The notes below the pieces were generated by a model, which was not told the origin of the DNA, ran no database searches, and saw nothing but the letters and a program-made list of their open reading frames with translations. DNA of 64,000 bases from Aporrectodea caliginosa (lineage: Eukaryota > Annelida > Clitellata > Crassiclitellata > Lumbricidae), in NCBI GenBank assembly GCA_020284085.1, contig JACEVL010001161.1, forward strand, positions 5,983,930 to 6,047,929, read 5' to 3'. This document shows positions 51,442 to 62,327 of the stretch, piece by piece (within the stretch, counting starts at the first letter, position 1; each line of letters opens with the position of its first letter). The position numbers and the translations under genes were made by a program.

Positions 51442-53702
51442 TGTTTTATATAGAATATTTGGCACGGTGAATCCAGTGGTGTTCTCAGAATTTTTTTATT
51501 GGGTAAGGTTTTTGAGAAAAATGGTTCGCCAGATTTTAAAAGAAATGCAGAAATAGCCTATACTTAATGCATACATTTACAATGTACTTGTCATTTATTT
51601 TTTGGACATTTTAAAACTGAACAACTGCTGATTTGCGTTTGTATTCAATGTCAGGAGCCTCTCTGATCAATGTCAAACAGTAATATTATTAGACAGCATA
51701 CTAGTGTTCCACACAACCTGGAGTCGTTTTCCATTGTGGCAATGTCCTGATGAAATCGTTCGTCATGTTAATCGCTGACATCACGAAGATTTGCTGGGAA
51801 AATCCAGACGGGAATGAAATAAACGTATATTTAGTAACATCCATCAGATGCAATGCGTGAACTATCTTTTCAACCAACTGAATATAATTTGGTGAGTTGT
51901 TATTGCCGAGAAAGTTAACGTCCTTCAAAAACTGCCACCCATTTGACTCAATATTGTTCAGGAGTTCGTCAAAGCGACTGTCATTCATCAGTTCTCTTAT
52001 CTGTGGACCAGCAACTATGCCTTCTCGTTATCTTAGCTTCACCTATGCGAGGAAGATTGTCTCTTAAGATTTTTGAACCCCTTCCCTTCTTTGTTCAATG
52101 CCTTGACAAAGTTCTTCACTAGTCCAATCTTGACGTGAGGAGGTGACAAGGAAATCTTACTGGGTTCAACAAGTGGTTCGTGATGAACTTTCCTTTGGCA
52201 TGGTAACAAAATGTTTGCGATGTGGCCAGTGGGTAGCTGGAATCTATTACACGATTGTCTCACTCACAAATGAAAGAATAATACTTCGTCTACCCCAGCT
52301 GCATCCAACAAGGAGCTGAAGAAGTGGTACAAGTTTCAAATCACCACATAGATAACAGTAATGCCTACTTACTGGATAGATGACACTATCATGACAGTAA
52401 CAGCCTTATAGCCTTATAGTATTAGTTCCTTGTGCCAGCAAGTTCGTATACCCTCGTGAAGCCGAGAGTCTAGCAATTTCGCTTGACCCCTTCAACGAAT
52501 TTCAGTCCCTGACAAGGTCATTAAATGTTAGCTCACGTTGAGTTATCAAATGAGGCTTACGGCACTGCAGTGGTTGGAAATCAGGATCAATACAGTCTTC
52601 TGTTTCCTTTGTCACAGTTTCACCAACGTCTCCGATGGTCAAAACAGCCCGTGGATTGGGTAGGCCTACAGAAAGGCTATCATCATGTGGCAGTGGTCTT
52701 AGCGCCGATGGAAGATTAGGATATTCAATTGGCCTCTTGCTTTTGGAGGAATGGCCCAAAACATTTGTCAAAAGAAATAACAGTTTGAAACATGATTTTA
52801 GCTCCCTTCATGTCATTGGAATAGCAAACGGCATAGACGGCCGAAAACCAGTAATCCATGCTCTGAGACTGACTGCGCAAGATGTGCAACAAATTTGAGG
52901 TATCCAACCTTTATCCTGGTCGCCAACCTTATATTCAAAGTACAATTCATATTCTTTCTTAACACGGGTTATCGCCTTCTTTTGAGATTTTTAAGTGAAC
53001 TTGTTGTAGCACAACGGCTGTTGGCGCATACATGCCATACGTTACATTTCGAACTCAACTTGCTACTCTAACGTTTGAAAAACAGAAAATAATTGCCAGA
53101 ATGGTGAACCCATATATTTATTCTTAAGTATGCTCCATGCTATTTATGCCCGTTGATTATCAACATACGTATAAACTACATCAACGCGTCTGTGTATATA
53201 ACCTCATTTTATAGCCTGTCCTGCCAACATCTTTCATGACTAAGCATGCTGGGTATGCCCAGGCATGCCTAAGTCTTACATTTACATTGCAACCTGCACT
53301 GAGTGCATGTCCAGGATGCCTGGAATAATACATAAAACACTGCACCTTGTGGGTAGCATATAAGAAGACTGAAAATGCGAAAAAATTCCAAAAATGGGTT
53401 ATATAAACAAGACTCTACGTGATAAGAATTTTTGAAGGTCATTTTCGTGATCAAGCAGAAGTGAGTCGATAAGGTACACCCAACAGTTTTCAGGAGGCAA
53501 TTGAACCTCTGTTGTCCAGATAGTTACGGCTCTGTCTCTGTACTCAATGCGTACTGAGACATTTATACGTAACCATCTCTGTCTCTCCTAAACGAGAGCC
53601 AATCGACAAATTTTACTGTCATTTTCGTGTTCAGGACCTCAAAATTAGTAAAGATTTGCTATTTTCATTTAAAAGGCATTTTGTGTGTTGGCCAGTGTAA
53701 TT
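51442..53702. repeat. Tandem duplication, copy 1 (2.26 kb)
   Basis: Almost the same sequence as 54315-56572, with scattered substitutions and small indels (roughly one to a few per hundred bases by eye). Both copies contain the same broken minus-strand gene and end at 'tgtgtgttg.ccagtgtaat'. Confidence 0.9.
51690..53060 (-). pseudogene. Broken unclassified repetitive gene, copy 1
   Basis: Collinear minus-strand pieces in several frames: SLRAWITGSRPSMPFAIPMT region (near 52830), KRPIEYPNLPSALRPLPHD (near 52730), RELTFNDLVRD (52502), SPPHVKIGLVKNFVKALN (52100-52140), NDSRFDELLNNIESNGWQF (51980) and DERFHQDIATMEN (near 51740, another frame). I recall this order (PMxWREPxNH, PNLPSAxRP, HIKLGLxKNFVKAL, DEHGERFHQDI) from a large family of uncharacterised repetitive proteins in invertebrate genomes, presumably transposon-encoded. 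At least three frame breaks. Function unknown. Confidence 0.6.
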
Positions 53703-53803
53703 AATCGATTTATCGTTAAAAATTTTAATCGATTAATTTCGGCTTGTTCGATTAATTTTCGATTAATTTTCTTACTTATTTTATGACGTCAACCGACCTA
53801 TTT

Positions 53804-54314
53804 GCGCTATAGACCCCCTCGTTTGCATGTAAAGTAGGGTTGGTCCCCCCCGGGGCCGTTGGTCCCCCCCGGGCCGTTGGTCCCCCCCCCCGGGGCCCCA
53901 GTCCCCCCCCCACCGGCCAGTTTGTATAAATAGAGCTGCTTGAGACGCTTAGTCTGTCTGTAGTATAGTTGACAGAAAAGAGTTAGTTTTTTGTCAGTTG
54001 TTTGAGTTGTGTCGATAATACAAGTGATTTCATTGACTTGGCTCTTGTCGTCTTCTTCATCTAATCAACGTTCGGTGGTCGCTAACCCGTTAAGACCTCT
54101 GCCCGACCGGAGAGGCCGATCCTGGCGACATTGAAGACTGGGGGATTTCTGAAGCGCTATCCTGGTAAGAAGTGAGAGGAATCCGCCCGACGACAAACCC
54201 CTTCCAGAGAGTGAGGGGAGATTTTCGCCACAGTGGTACAGCAGAAGTGGGATCAACTCTGTTGTCACCAAGTCGAGGAAGGGAGCTCGACGACGAATTT
54301 CGCCACAGTGGTAC
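53804..54314 (+). repeat. Duplicated LTR of gypsy element 2, with 7 bp of its PBS
   Basis: Matches the 5' LTR at 56701-57244 from near its start (its first ~20 bp are replaced) through the terminal CGCCACA. It continues with 'gtggtac', the first bases after the LTR in the complete element, and then passes directly into duplication copy 2. Internal indels make it closer to the 5' than to the 3' LTR. Confidence 0.8.
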
Positions 54315-56572
54315 TGTTTTATATAGAATATTTGGCACGGTGAATCCAGTGGTGTTCTCAGAATTTTTTTATTGGGTAAGGTTTTTGAGAAAAATGGTTC
54401 GCCAGATTTTAAAAGAAATGCAGAAATAGCCTATACTTAATGCATACATTTACAATGTACTTGTCATTTATTTTTTGGACATTTTAAAACTGAACAACCG
54501 CTGATTTGCGTTTGTATTCAATGTCAGAAGCCTCTCTGATCAATGTCAAACAGTAAGTTAATTAGACAGCATACTAGTGTTCCACACACCCTGGAGTCGT
54601 TTTTCCATTGTGGCAATGTCCTGATGAAATCGTTCGTCATGTTAATCGCTGACATCACGAAGATTTGCTGGGAAAAATCCAGACGGGAATGAAATAAACG
54701 TATATTTAGTAACATCCATCAGATGCAATGCGTGAACTATCTTTTCAACCAACTGAATATAATTTGGTGATTTGTTATTGCCGAGAAAGTTAACGTCCTT
54801 CAAAGACTGCCACTCATTGACTCAATATTGTTCAGGAGTTCGTCAAAGCGACTGTCATTCATCAGTTCTCTTATCTGTGGACCAGCAAATATGCCTTCTC
54901 GTTATCTTAGCTTCACCTATGCGAGGAAGATTGTCTCTTAAGATTTTTGAACCCCTTCCCTTCTTTGTTCAATGCCTTGACAAAGTTCTTCACTAGTCCA
55001 ATCTTGACGTGAGGAGGTGGCAAGGAAATCTTACTGGGTTCAACAAGTGGTTCGTGATGAACTTTCCTTTGGCATGGTAACAAATGTTTGCGATGTGGCC
55101 AGTGGGTAGCTGGAATCTATTACACGACTGTCTCACTCACAAATGAAAGAATAATACTTCGTCTACCCCAGCTGCATCCAACAAGGAGCTGAAGAAGTGG
55201 TACAAGTTTCAAATCACCATTATAGATAACAGTAATGCCTACTTACTGGATAGATGACACTATCATGACAGTAACAGCCTTATAGCCTTATAGTATTAGT
55301 TCCTTGTGCCAGCAGATTCGTATACCCTCGTGAAGCCGAGAGCCCAGCAATTCCCCTTGACCCCTTCAACGAATTTCAGTCCCTGACAAGGTCATTAAAT
55401 GTTAGCTCACGTTGAGTTATCAAATGAGGCTCACGGCACTGCAGTGATTGGAAATCAGGATCAATACAGTCTTCTGTTTCCTTTGTCACAGTTTCACCAA
55501 CGTCTCCGATGGTCAAAACAGCCCGTGGATTGGGTAGGCCTACAGAAAGGCTATCATCATGTGGCAGTGGTCTTAGCGCCGATGGAAGATTAGGATATTC
55601 AATTGGCCTCTTGCTTTTGGAGGAATGGCCCAAAACATTTGTCAAAAAGAAATAACAGTTTGAAACATGATTTTTAGCTCCCTTCATGTCATTGGAATAG
55701 CAAACGGCATAGACGGCCGAGAACCAGTAATCCATGCTCTGAGACTGACTGCGCAAGATGTGCAACAAATTTGAGGTATCCAACCTTTATCCTGGTCGCC
55801 AACCTTATATTCAAAGTACAATTCATATGCTTTCTTAACAAGGGAGTTATCGCCTTCTTTTGAGATTTTTAAGTGAACTTGTTGTAGCACAACGGCTGTT
55901 GGCGCATACATGTATACGTTACATTTCGAACTCAACTTGCTACTCTAACGTTTGAAAAACAGAAAATAATTGCCATAATGGTGAACCCATATATTTATTC
56001 TTAAGTATGCTCCATGCTATTTATGCCCGTTGATTATCAACATACGTATAAACTACATCAACGCGTCTGTGTATATAACCTCCTTTTATAGCCTGTCCTG
56101 CCAACATCTTTCATGACTAAGCATGCTGGGCATGTCCAGGCATGCCTAAGTCTTACATTTACATTGCAACCTGCACTGAGTGCATGTCCAGGCATGCCTG
56201 GATTACACAAAACACTGCACCTTGTGGGTAGCATATAAGAAGACTGAAAATGCGAAAAAATTCCAAAAATGGGCTATATAAAAAACTATACGTGATAGGA
56301 AATTTTCAAGGTCATTTTCGTGATCAGCAGCCAAAAATAGATAAGGTACACCCAACAGTTTTCAGGAGGCAAAACCTCTGTTGTCCAGATAGCAGCGGCC
56401 ATGTCTCTGTACTCAATGCGTACTGAGACATTTATACGTAACCATCTCTGTCTCTCCTAAACGAGAGCCAATCGACAAATTTTACTGTCATTTTCGTGTT
56501 CAGGACCTCAAAATTAGTAAAGATTTGCTATTTTCATTTAAAAGGCATTTTGTGTGTTGTCCAGTGTAATTA
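54315..56572. repeat. Tandem duplication, copy 2 (2.26 kb)
   Basis: Starts at 'tgttttatatagaatatt' immediately after the seventh base past the duplicated LTR; the same words start copy 1 at 51442. Confidence 0.9.
54555..55935 (-). pseudogene. Broken unclassified repetitive gene, copy 2
   Basis: The same relic as at 51.7-53.1 kb, slightly better preserved at the N-terminus: MSSKCNVYMYAPTAVVLQQV, GWIPQICCTSCAVSLRAW, then a frame change, NHVSNCYFFLTNVLGHSSK, PNLPSALRPLPHDDSL and RELTFNDLVRD (55783-55376). The C-terminal part again reads NLRDVSD..HDERFHQDI only across a frame break. The Cys-x2-Cys with PMTWREPKNH and NCYF may be a metal-binding region. Non-functional. Confidence 0.6.
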
Positions 56573-56700
56573 GACTCAATTGCCTTTTTCCTAACCAACA
56601 TTTTACGTCCTATTTTCTTAGGGTCAGACCACATAACTTTAACCTTCCTGATAAGGACTCACGAAATTTTATATCTCTTATGTTATTCCTGAACTCTTAC

Positions 56701-57244
56701 TGTAGCAATATGGACGCTATGAACCCGCTCGTATTGCATGTAAAGTAGGCTTCGGTCCCCCCGGGACCGTTGGTCCCCCCGGGACCGTTGGACCGTTGGT
56801 CCCCCCCGGGACCGCCAGTCCCCCCCCGGGACCGGCCAGTTGTGTATAAATAGAGCTGCTTGAGACGCTTAGTCTGTCTGTAGTATAGTTGACAGAAAAG
56901 AGTTTAGTTCGAGAGATTACTTTCTGTCAGTTGAATTTGAGTTGTCGTCGATAATACAAGTGATTTCATTGACTTGGCTCTTGTCGTCTTCTTCATCTAA
57001 TCAACGTTCGGTGGTCGCTAACCCGTTAAGACCTCTGCCCGACCGGAGAGGCCGATCCTGGCCGACATTGAAGACTGGGGGATTTCTGAAGCGCTATCCT
57101 GGTAAGAAGTGAGAGGAATCCGCCCGACGACAAACCCCTTCCAGAGAGTGAGGGGAGATTTTCGCCACAGTGGTACAGCAGAAGTGGGATCAACTCTGTT
57201 GTCACCAAGTCGAGGAAGGGAGCTCGACGACGAATTTCGCCACA
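56701..57244 (+). promoter_or_regulatory. 5' LTR with palindromic GGTCCC array and TATA box
   Basis: The U3 part carries several 'ggtccccccgggacc' palindromes (56755-56838), then a TATAAATA box (56846-56853), so transcription should start about 30 bp later. Confidence 0.8.
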
Positions 57245-57294
57245 GTGGTACCCGCGAAGTGGGGTGTTAGACGATCGCAGAACGCTGACTACCG

Positions 57295-60200
57295 ATGGGA
57301 GACGAGGACGACACACGCATCTACTCGCTGGTCGACTTTGACGTCCTGCAGCCTGAAAGCTCCACGCCCGCCGAGAGAAGACGACCGATGGAGATCAAGC
57401 CGGACCGGAACAGCCTGCCAGACGACTTTGGCTTCGAGGAACGGAAGCCGAAGGAGCCGATTGACCGAAGGAGATCTACAGAACCTGTTAGCCGGGAAGT
57501 GAAGGACGAGTCAGGGATTCTGCCGAGGCTGCTTGAGGGCGTCGGCGGCCTGCTGAAGAACCGGCCGATGCATATGAAACCCGGGCGTTTCGATGGGACA
57601 GGCTCGCTTGAATCATTCCTATCCCAGTTCGAGGTCTGTGCGAGGCACAACCGATGGACGGCCTCGGACAAGATCGACTTCCTCCGCTGCTCACTGGAGA
57701 AAGCCGCCACTCAGCTGCTCTGGGATTTCGGGGCCCAGCCGGATGTGACTTACGAACAGTTGGTGGGACGGCTGCGTCAACGTTATGGGACGGAGGGCCA
57801 AGCCGAGACCTTCCGGACGCAACTCTACTACCGGCGCCAGCGCGCCGGGGAAAGCCTATCCGACCTCCTTCACGAGATTCGTCGGCTGGTGGTGCTTGCC
57901 TATCCGGTCCCCGCCAACGAAACCACGGAGATCATCGCCAAAGACGCTTTCCTGGAGGCGATGAGGGATCGAGAGCTCTCGCTCAAAGTTCGTGAGCGGG
58001 AACCCAAGTCGCTTGATGAAGCCTACCGGGCGGCGCTGCGTCTGGAGGCCTACCGAAGCACGATGGACCTGGACGACCGGAGGAGACCGCTGGAGCCTGA
58101 TGATCGAGACGACCGAAGACGACCGCCGAACCGGGTGCGAGGCACTCGAGAGACCGACGTCAGTGACCAGGTTCAGGCGCAATTGAACCAGTTTCTGATA
58201 ACTCAGAGGGAAGAGCAACGCCGCTGGCAACGTGAATTCGAAGGAAAGTTCGACCGACAGTTCCGGGAGCTGCGAGGTCGTACGTCGACTGATGGAGATC
58301 CGGGCCGAGACGTTCGCCCCGGAGACCGCAACCGAGAGCCGGGCCGAGAGAGTCGCCCCGGTGACGCCAACGCCAGCAACTCAGGGAGTTCCAGGAGGGA
58401 GCTGACCTGCTTCAACTGTGGCCAACCCGGCCACTACGCTCGCAACTGCCGCCAGTCGCGCCGGGCCCGCAATCGCCCGACCGCGACCGAAACAGAAACT
58501 CAGAATTCGACGCCAACAGAGCCGGTAGCCGCCAATCATACGACCCATCCAAGAGTGCCCAACCGCGCAACCTTCAACGCTGTCTACATACGTGGGACGA
58601 TCAACGGACGCTCGCAGCTCTGCCTGATTGACACGGGATCGGAGGTGAGCCTAATACCTGCCTCTACTGTCCTGGGGTTAGAGATCCGTCCCTGTGACCG
58701 ATATTTGATGGCTGCTAATGGGTCCGATATACGGGTGCTGGGAGAGATAAGGGTCCCCATTAAGGTCCGCAGTGGGTTCGAAATTTCTAGTTCATTTCTG
58801 GTGTCCGACCAGATAGCCGACCCCATGCTGGGTATGGATTGGCTGAGGGAGCACCGCTGCCGCCTAGGTTTTGGGACTGGGGCTCTGTTTATTGGCCGTA
58901 AACGCATCTCTCTTGTAAGGGGTAATGGAGCTGGATGGTGCCGTAGGGTGATTGTCGCTGAAGATGTGGTGGTTTCGCCCAAGTGCCAGTTTGATGTTCC
59001 TGTAAAAACTTTGTTTGGGGATTTGTCGTCCGTAGCGCCGGCCTGGATGACGGATGCTAAGGAAATAAGTCCTGGAGTCCATCTCGCACGGGTTGTGGTA
59101 GGCGATGACGCCGGAATGACCCAGGTCCGGGTAGTTAATTTGACCGAGGATCCTGTTAGTTTAGTCAAGGACCAACTCCTGGGAGGGTTGCACCCTGTTG
59201 AGGTCGAGTGTCAGGAGACCCGGGATGAAGGTCAGGAGCCGGTTGGTGAGGCGGTTCCTTGCGAAATGTTATTGGCTGATCTCCCGGAGGAAGTTACGCC
59301 CGAGACCCGAGAGCAATTGCGGGAACTTTTGACCGAATTTAGTGATGTGTTCTCGGTAAGGGAAGGTGATCTCGGCCGTACGAATGTGACCACTCATAGG
59401 ATCGATACGGGGGATGCAGGTCCCGTAAGACAGCCTCTGCGGCGCCAACCGCTTCCCCATAGGGCTGCCATCGATGAGCAGCTGGATAGCATGTTAGCAT
59501 CTGGGACGATTGAACCCGCCGTTAGCGAGTGGGCGGCTAACGTGGTTTTGGCCCGTAAAAAGGACGGGACCCTCCGCTTCTGTGTGGATTATCGGCAGTT
59601 AAACGAAAGAACTAGGAAGGACTCCTACCCGCTTCCCAGAATCGATGAATGTTTGGATGCCCTCTCCGGTGGAGGCTGGTTCAGTACCTTAGATCTAAGG
59701 AGTGGTTACCACCAGGTGGCCATGGACTCTAGGGACGCTGACAAGACCGCGTTTGTTACGCGTCGAGGTATCTATCGATGGAAGGTGATGCCCTTCGGGC
59801 TCTGCAATGCGCCAGCAACTTTCCAACGGTTAATGGACATCGTCCTGTCCGGACTTAACTTTGACATTTGCTTGGTCTACCTCGACGATGTAATCATTTT
59901 CGGGAATACGCCCGAGCAACACTTGCAGAGGTTGGGTAAGGTGTTTGAGCGATTGAGGTCGGCCAACTTAAAATTGAAGCCCAGTAAGTGTCGCTTGCTG
60001 CGCAGGGCTGTTTGCTTCCTTGGCCACATAGTGACTCAAGACGGGGTAGCCGTGGATCAGTCCAAGATCCGCGAGGTTGTGGAATGGCCGGTTCCGCAAC
60101 GACTGAGGGATGTGCGCTCCTTTCTCGGGCTATGCTCGTACTACCGGAGGTTCATTCGCGATTTTTCGGTTTTGGCTGCTCCTCTGTTCGCACTGACGAA

Positions 60201-61305
60201 AAAGGGTAGAGCGTTTACGTGGGATGACACCTGTCAGGAGGTGTTTGAACTTCTGAAGCGCGCTCTAACGACCACGCCTGTCTTAGCTTTGCCTAAGGAT
60301 GAGGGTACCTACGTCCTGGATTGTGATGCCTGTGACGTTGGCATAGGGGCCGTACTATCCCAGAGGATTGATGGTGAGGAGCGGGTAATCGCCTATGGGA
60401 GTCGCTTGCTATCAACGGCAGAGCGAAATTACTGCATTACTCGGAAAGAGCTGCTCGCCATAGTTCATTTCACAAAGCTGTACCGCCAGTACCTCTTGGG
60501 TCGCCCTTTCATACTGAGAACGGACCACGCCGCCTTGCAGTGGCTTCAGCGAACTCCGGAGCCCATCGGCCAGCAAAGCCGCTGGTTGGAACGATTGGCA
60601 GAGTTCGAGTTCCAGGTGTTGCATCGGCCAGGTCAGAAACATGGTAATGCAGATGCCCTCTCTCGTAGGCCCTGTCGGCAATGCGGTGCTGACGATTTAA
60701 GTGCGGTTGCTGCGGTTACCGAGACGGTGGTAGAACAGCCAGTGGATATTGAACCCAACGCGCAGGAGGATTTGTTGACGGCCCATAAAGGAGATCCCGA
60801 TTTTCTGGTGGTACGTCCGTGGTTGGAGGAAGGTGCTACGGCACCGGACTTAGTCGAGATTCTGTGGGAGAACCTAATCGTAAGGTACGGCACCCCATTG
60901 CAGATCCTTACAGATCCAGGGGGTAATGTCGAGGGGAATCTGTTCCGGGACCTCTGTAAATTGCTGGGGATAGATAAGGTCCGAACTTCCGCCTATCACC
61001 CGAGTGGGAATGGGCTCATAGAGCAATTTCACAGGACGCTTAATGCCATGCTTGGGAAGGTGGTAAGCAGCCATCAAAGGGTTTGGGAGGAACATTTGCC
61101 CCATGTCCTTGCTGCCTACCGGGCGTCGATCCGCAAGTCAGCCCACTCTCGCCCATTCACGGTCCATGTGGACAAGCTGCGCCCCTGTCGCGGAATGGAC
61201 TCGACGGAGGACGCTGTCGACGCTCCGATGCCTCTCTCGGACGACGCTCCGATGATCTCCCCGCGGCCTAGAAGGGAGATACGTCGTCCGGCTCGCTATC
61301 AATAG
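57295..61305 (+). CDS. Gypsy 2 Gag-Pol polyprotein, 1336 codons, integrase-deleted
   Basis: Uninterrupted frame. Gag: acidic/basic N-terminus, capsid-like region about residues 95-270 (RFDGTGSLESFLSQFE, FRTQLYYRRQRAGESL), zinc knuckle CFNCGQPGHYARNC near 372. Protease LIDTGSEVSLI with Asp near 445. RT: FCVDYRQLNERTRKDSYPLP near 763, FSTLDLRSGYHQV, YLDDVIIF near 862. RNase H from about 1008 (LDCDACDVGIGAVLSQ) through RTDHAALQWL to NADALSRR. Integrase is abnormal: DPDFLVVRPWLEEG passes straight to LVEILWENLIVRYGTP, so the His-Cys zinc site and the first catalytic Asp are missing. The second Asp (LTDPGG) and the Glu (GNGLIEQFHRTL) remain, and a second in-frame gap joins AYRASIRKSAHSRPF to TVHVDKLRPC. 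It probably depends on integrase from relatives. Confidence 0.88.
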   Translation: MGDEDDTRIYSLVDFDVLQPESSTPAERRRPMEIKPDRNSLPDDFGFEERKPKEPIDRRRSTEPVSREVKDESGILPRLLEGVGGLLKNRPMHMKPGRFDGTGSLESFLSQFEVCARHNRWTASDKIDFLRCSLEKAATQLLWDFGAQPDVTYEQLVGRLRQRYGTEGQAETFRTQLYYRRQRAGESLSDLLHEIRRLVVLAYPVPANETTEIIAKDAFLEAMRDRELSLKVREREPKSLDEAYRAALRLEAYRSTMDLDDRRRPLEPDDRDDRRRPPNRVRGTRETDVSDQVQAQLNQFLITQREEQRRWQREFEGKFDRQFRELRGRTSTDGDPGRDVRPGDRNREPGRESRPGDANASNSGSSRRELTCFNCGQPGHYARNCRQSRRARNRPTATETETQNSTPTEPVAANHTTHPRVPNRATFNAVYIRGTINGRSQLCLIDTGSEVSLIPASTVLGLEIRPCDRYLMAANGSDIRVLGEIRVPIKVRSGFEISSSFLVSDQIADPMLGMDWLREHRCRLGFGTGALFIGRKRISLVRGNGAGWCRRVIVAEDVVVSPKCQFDVPVKTLFGDLSSVAPAWMTDAKEISPGVHLARVVVGDDAGMTQVRVVNLTEDPVSLVKDQLLGGLHPVEVECQETRDEGQEPVGEAVPCEMLLADLPEEVTPETREQLRELLTEFSDVFSVREGDLGRTNVTTHRIDTGDAGPVRQPLRRQPLPHRAAIDEQLDSMLASGTIEPAVSEWAANVVLARKKDGTLRFCVDYRQLNERTRKDSYPLPRIDECLDALSGGGWFSTLDLRSGYHQVAMDSRDADKTAFVTRRGIYRWKVMPFGLCNAPATFQRLMDIVLSGLNFDICLVYLDDVIIFGNTPEQHLQRLGKVFERLRSANLKLKPSKCRLLRRAVCFLGHIVTQDGVAVDQSKIREVVEWPVPQRLRDVRSFLGLCSYYRRFIRDFSVLAAPLFALTKKGRAFTWDDTCQEVFELLKRALTTTPVLALPKDEGTYVLDCDACDVGIGAVLSQRIDGEERVIAYGSRLLSTAERNYCITRKELLAIVHFTKLYRQYLLGRPFILRTDHAALQWLQRTPEPIGQQSRWLERLAEFEFQVLHRPGQKHGNADALSRRPCRQCGADDLSAVAAVTETVVEQPVDIEPNAQEDLLTAHKGDPDFLVVRPWLEEGATAPDLVEILWENLIVRYGTPLQILTDPGGNVEGNLFRDLCKLLGIDKVRTSAYHPSGNGLIEQFHRTLNAMLGKVVSSHQRVWEEHLPHVLAAYRASIRKSAHSRPFTVHVDKLRPCRGMDSTEDAVDAPMPLSDDAPMISPRPRREIRRPARYQ

Positions 61306-61425
61306 AGTCCGGCCCCGGTCCCCCCCGGGACCGCTGGTCCCCCCGGGACCGTTGGTCCCCGGTCCGGTCCCCCCGGGACCGCCAGTCCCCCCCTGGGACC
61401 GCCCCCCCGGGACCGCCTGCTGATT
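61306..61425. repeat. Internal GGTCCCCCGGGACC array
   Basis: The same palindromic units as in the LTR U3 recur immediately after the pol stop codon. Confidence 0.85.
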
Positions 61426-61516
61426 GGCCTAGCGGAATGACGTATGCGTTGCCATGGCGACGCTGACAATGGAAATTCAGATTGCAAGGTGAAAACTAGT
61501 CATTCGAACGTTAAAC

Positions 61517-61837
61517 ATGGGCAAGGATAGAGCAACATTCTGCGTTCGCCAGTGTGAGCACTGTCTACAGATGTTTAGGGGAGTTGACACCCGTCGCTCC
61601 TATCGCCGTCATCTGCGGGAAGGGAGGTGCCATGCAGAACAGGTACGCAGGGTACAAGAGCTACTGCCTTCGACGGGCGCGTGCGGGGCGTCGGCGCCAA
61701 CTGCCGATGCATTACCGGTGTTGGAGGAAACCATTCCCCCAGGACGCCTTTTTCCTGTCACGTCGGACGTTGCCCTGCCAGAGGGAGCAGAACTGGAGGA
61801 CACAGAGACCCTCAGCTCGGATGCCGATGATGATTGA
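61517..61837 (+). CDS. Accessory ORF of gypsy 2: single zinc-finger-like protein, 106 aa
   Basis: MGKDRATFCVRQCEHCLQMF begins the frame. The segment C-E-H-C ... YRRHLREGRCH offers a Cys-x2-Cys and His-x5/6-Cys/His set resembling one C2H2-type finger (residues 13-40). The C-terminal third is acidic (ELEDTETLSSDADDD). It lies between the pol stop and the 3' LTR, where an env gene would sit in retroviruses, but it has no signal peptide or membrane segment. It has GC-rich composition like gag-pol and a clean ATG. A DNA- or RNA-binding accessory protein is conceivable; function unknown. An overlapping 134-codon frame (61554-61958) is likely a shadow. Confidence 0.5.
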   Translation: MGKDRATFCVRQCEHCLQMFRGVDTRRSYRRHLREGRCHAEQVRRVQELLPSTGACGASAPTADALPVLEETIPPGRLFPVTSDVALPEGAELEDTETLSSDADDD

Positions 61838-62327
61838 CGCTCGAAAGTGCTTTGGTGAGATTGTCTGCAATCTAATGTTAAAATTGATCACTGCTTTGTT
61901 AGAGAAATGTTTTTATCATATGGCCTACCCGATAAACGGGGAAATTTTGTTTGTTTAAAGTGACTGATCATGTGAAAGCTAAGAATTTAGCACGTCTGAA
62001 TTGCAGTCTTTAGTTTCCTATGAGTATAATTAAGGTTTGTTAGGTGTTAGATTCTGTGTTTTCAGTCTTTATGCAGGACATTGGCTAGAGAAGAGCCTGA
62101 TGATATTCTTTGCTACCCCGTACTCGGGGTGATGTTTTATTTGAACAGTTATGTGACTATTATGCATAATATTGACGGGGTGAGTAGGGAACCATGCTGG
62201 AAAACAATCTCGCCAGGACCTCAATGTTTTAATACTGCATTTTAGTTGTGCGCTGTCTATATTAAGTAAGTTAGTAAACCCCCTCCTTGGGGATGGGGGC
62301 ATCCCCTTTCTTTAGTGGGGGGAAAGT
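61838..62327 (+). other. 3' untranslated part of gypsy 2
   Basis: No ORF supported. AT-rich compared with gag-pol; ends in the polypurine tract. Confidence 0.6.

Noticed and set aside
57321..60893. Many minus-strand and alternative-frame ORFs over gypsy 2 gag-pol
   Set aside because: Shadows of the GC-rich plus-strand polyprotein.
61554..61958. 134-codon ORF overlapping the zinc-finger-like ORF
   Set aside because: It starts inside the better-supported frame, has no motif and loses composition bias after 61837.
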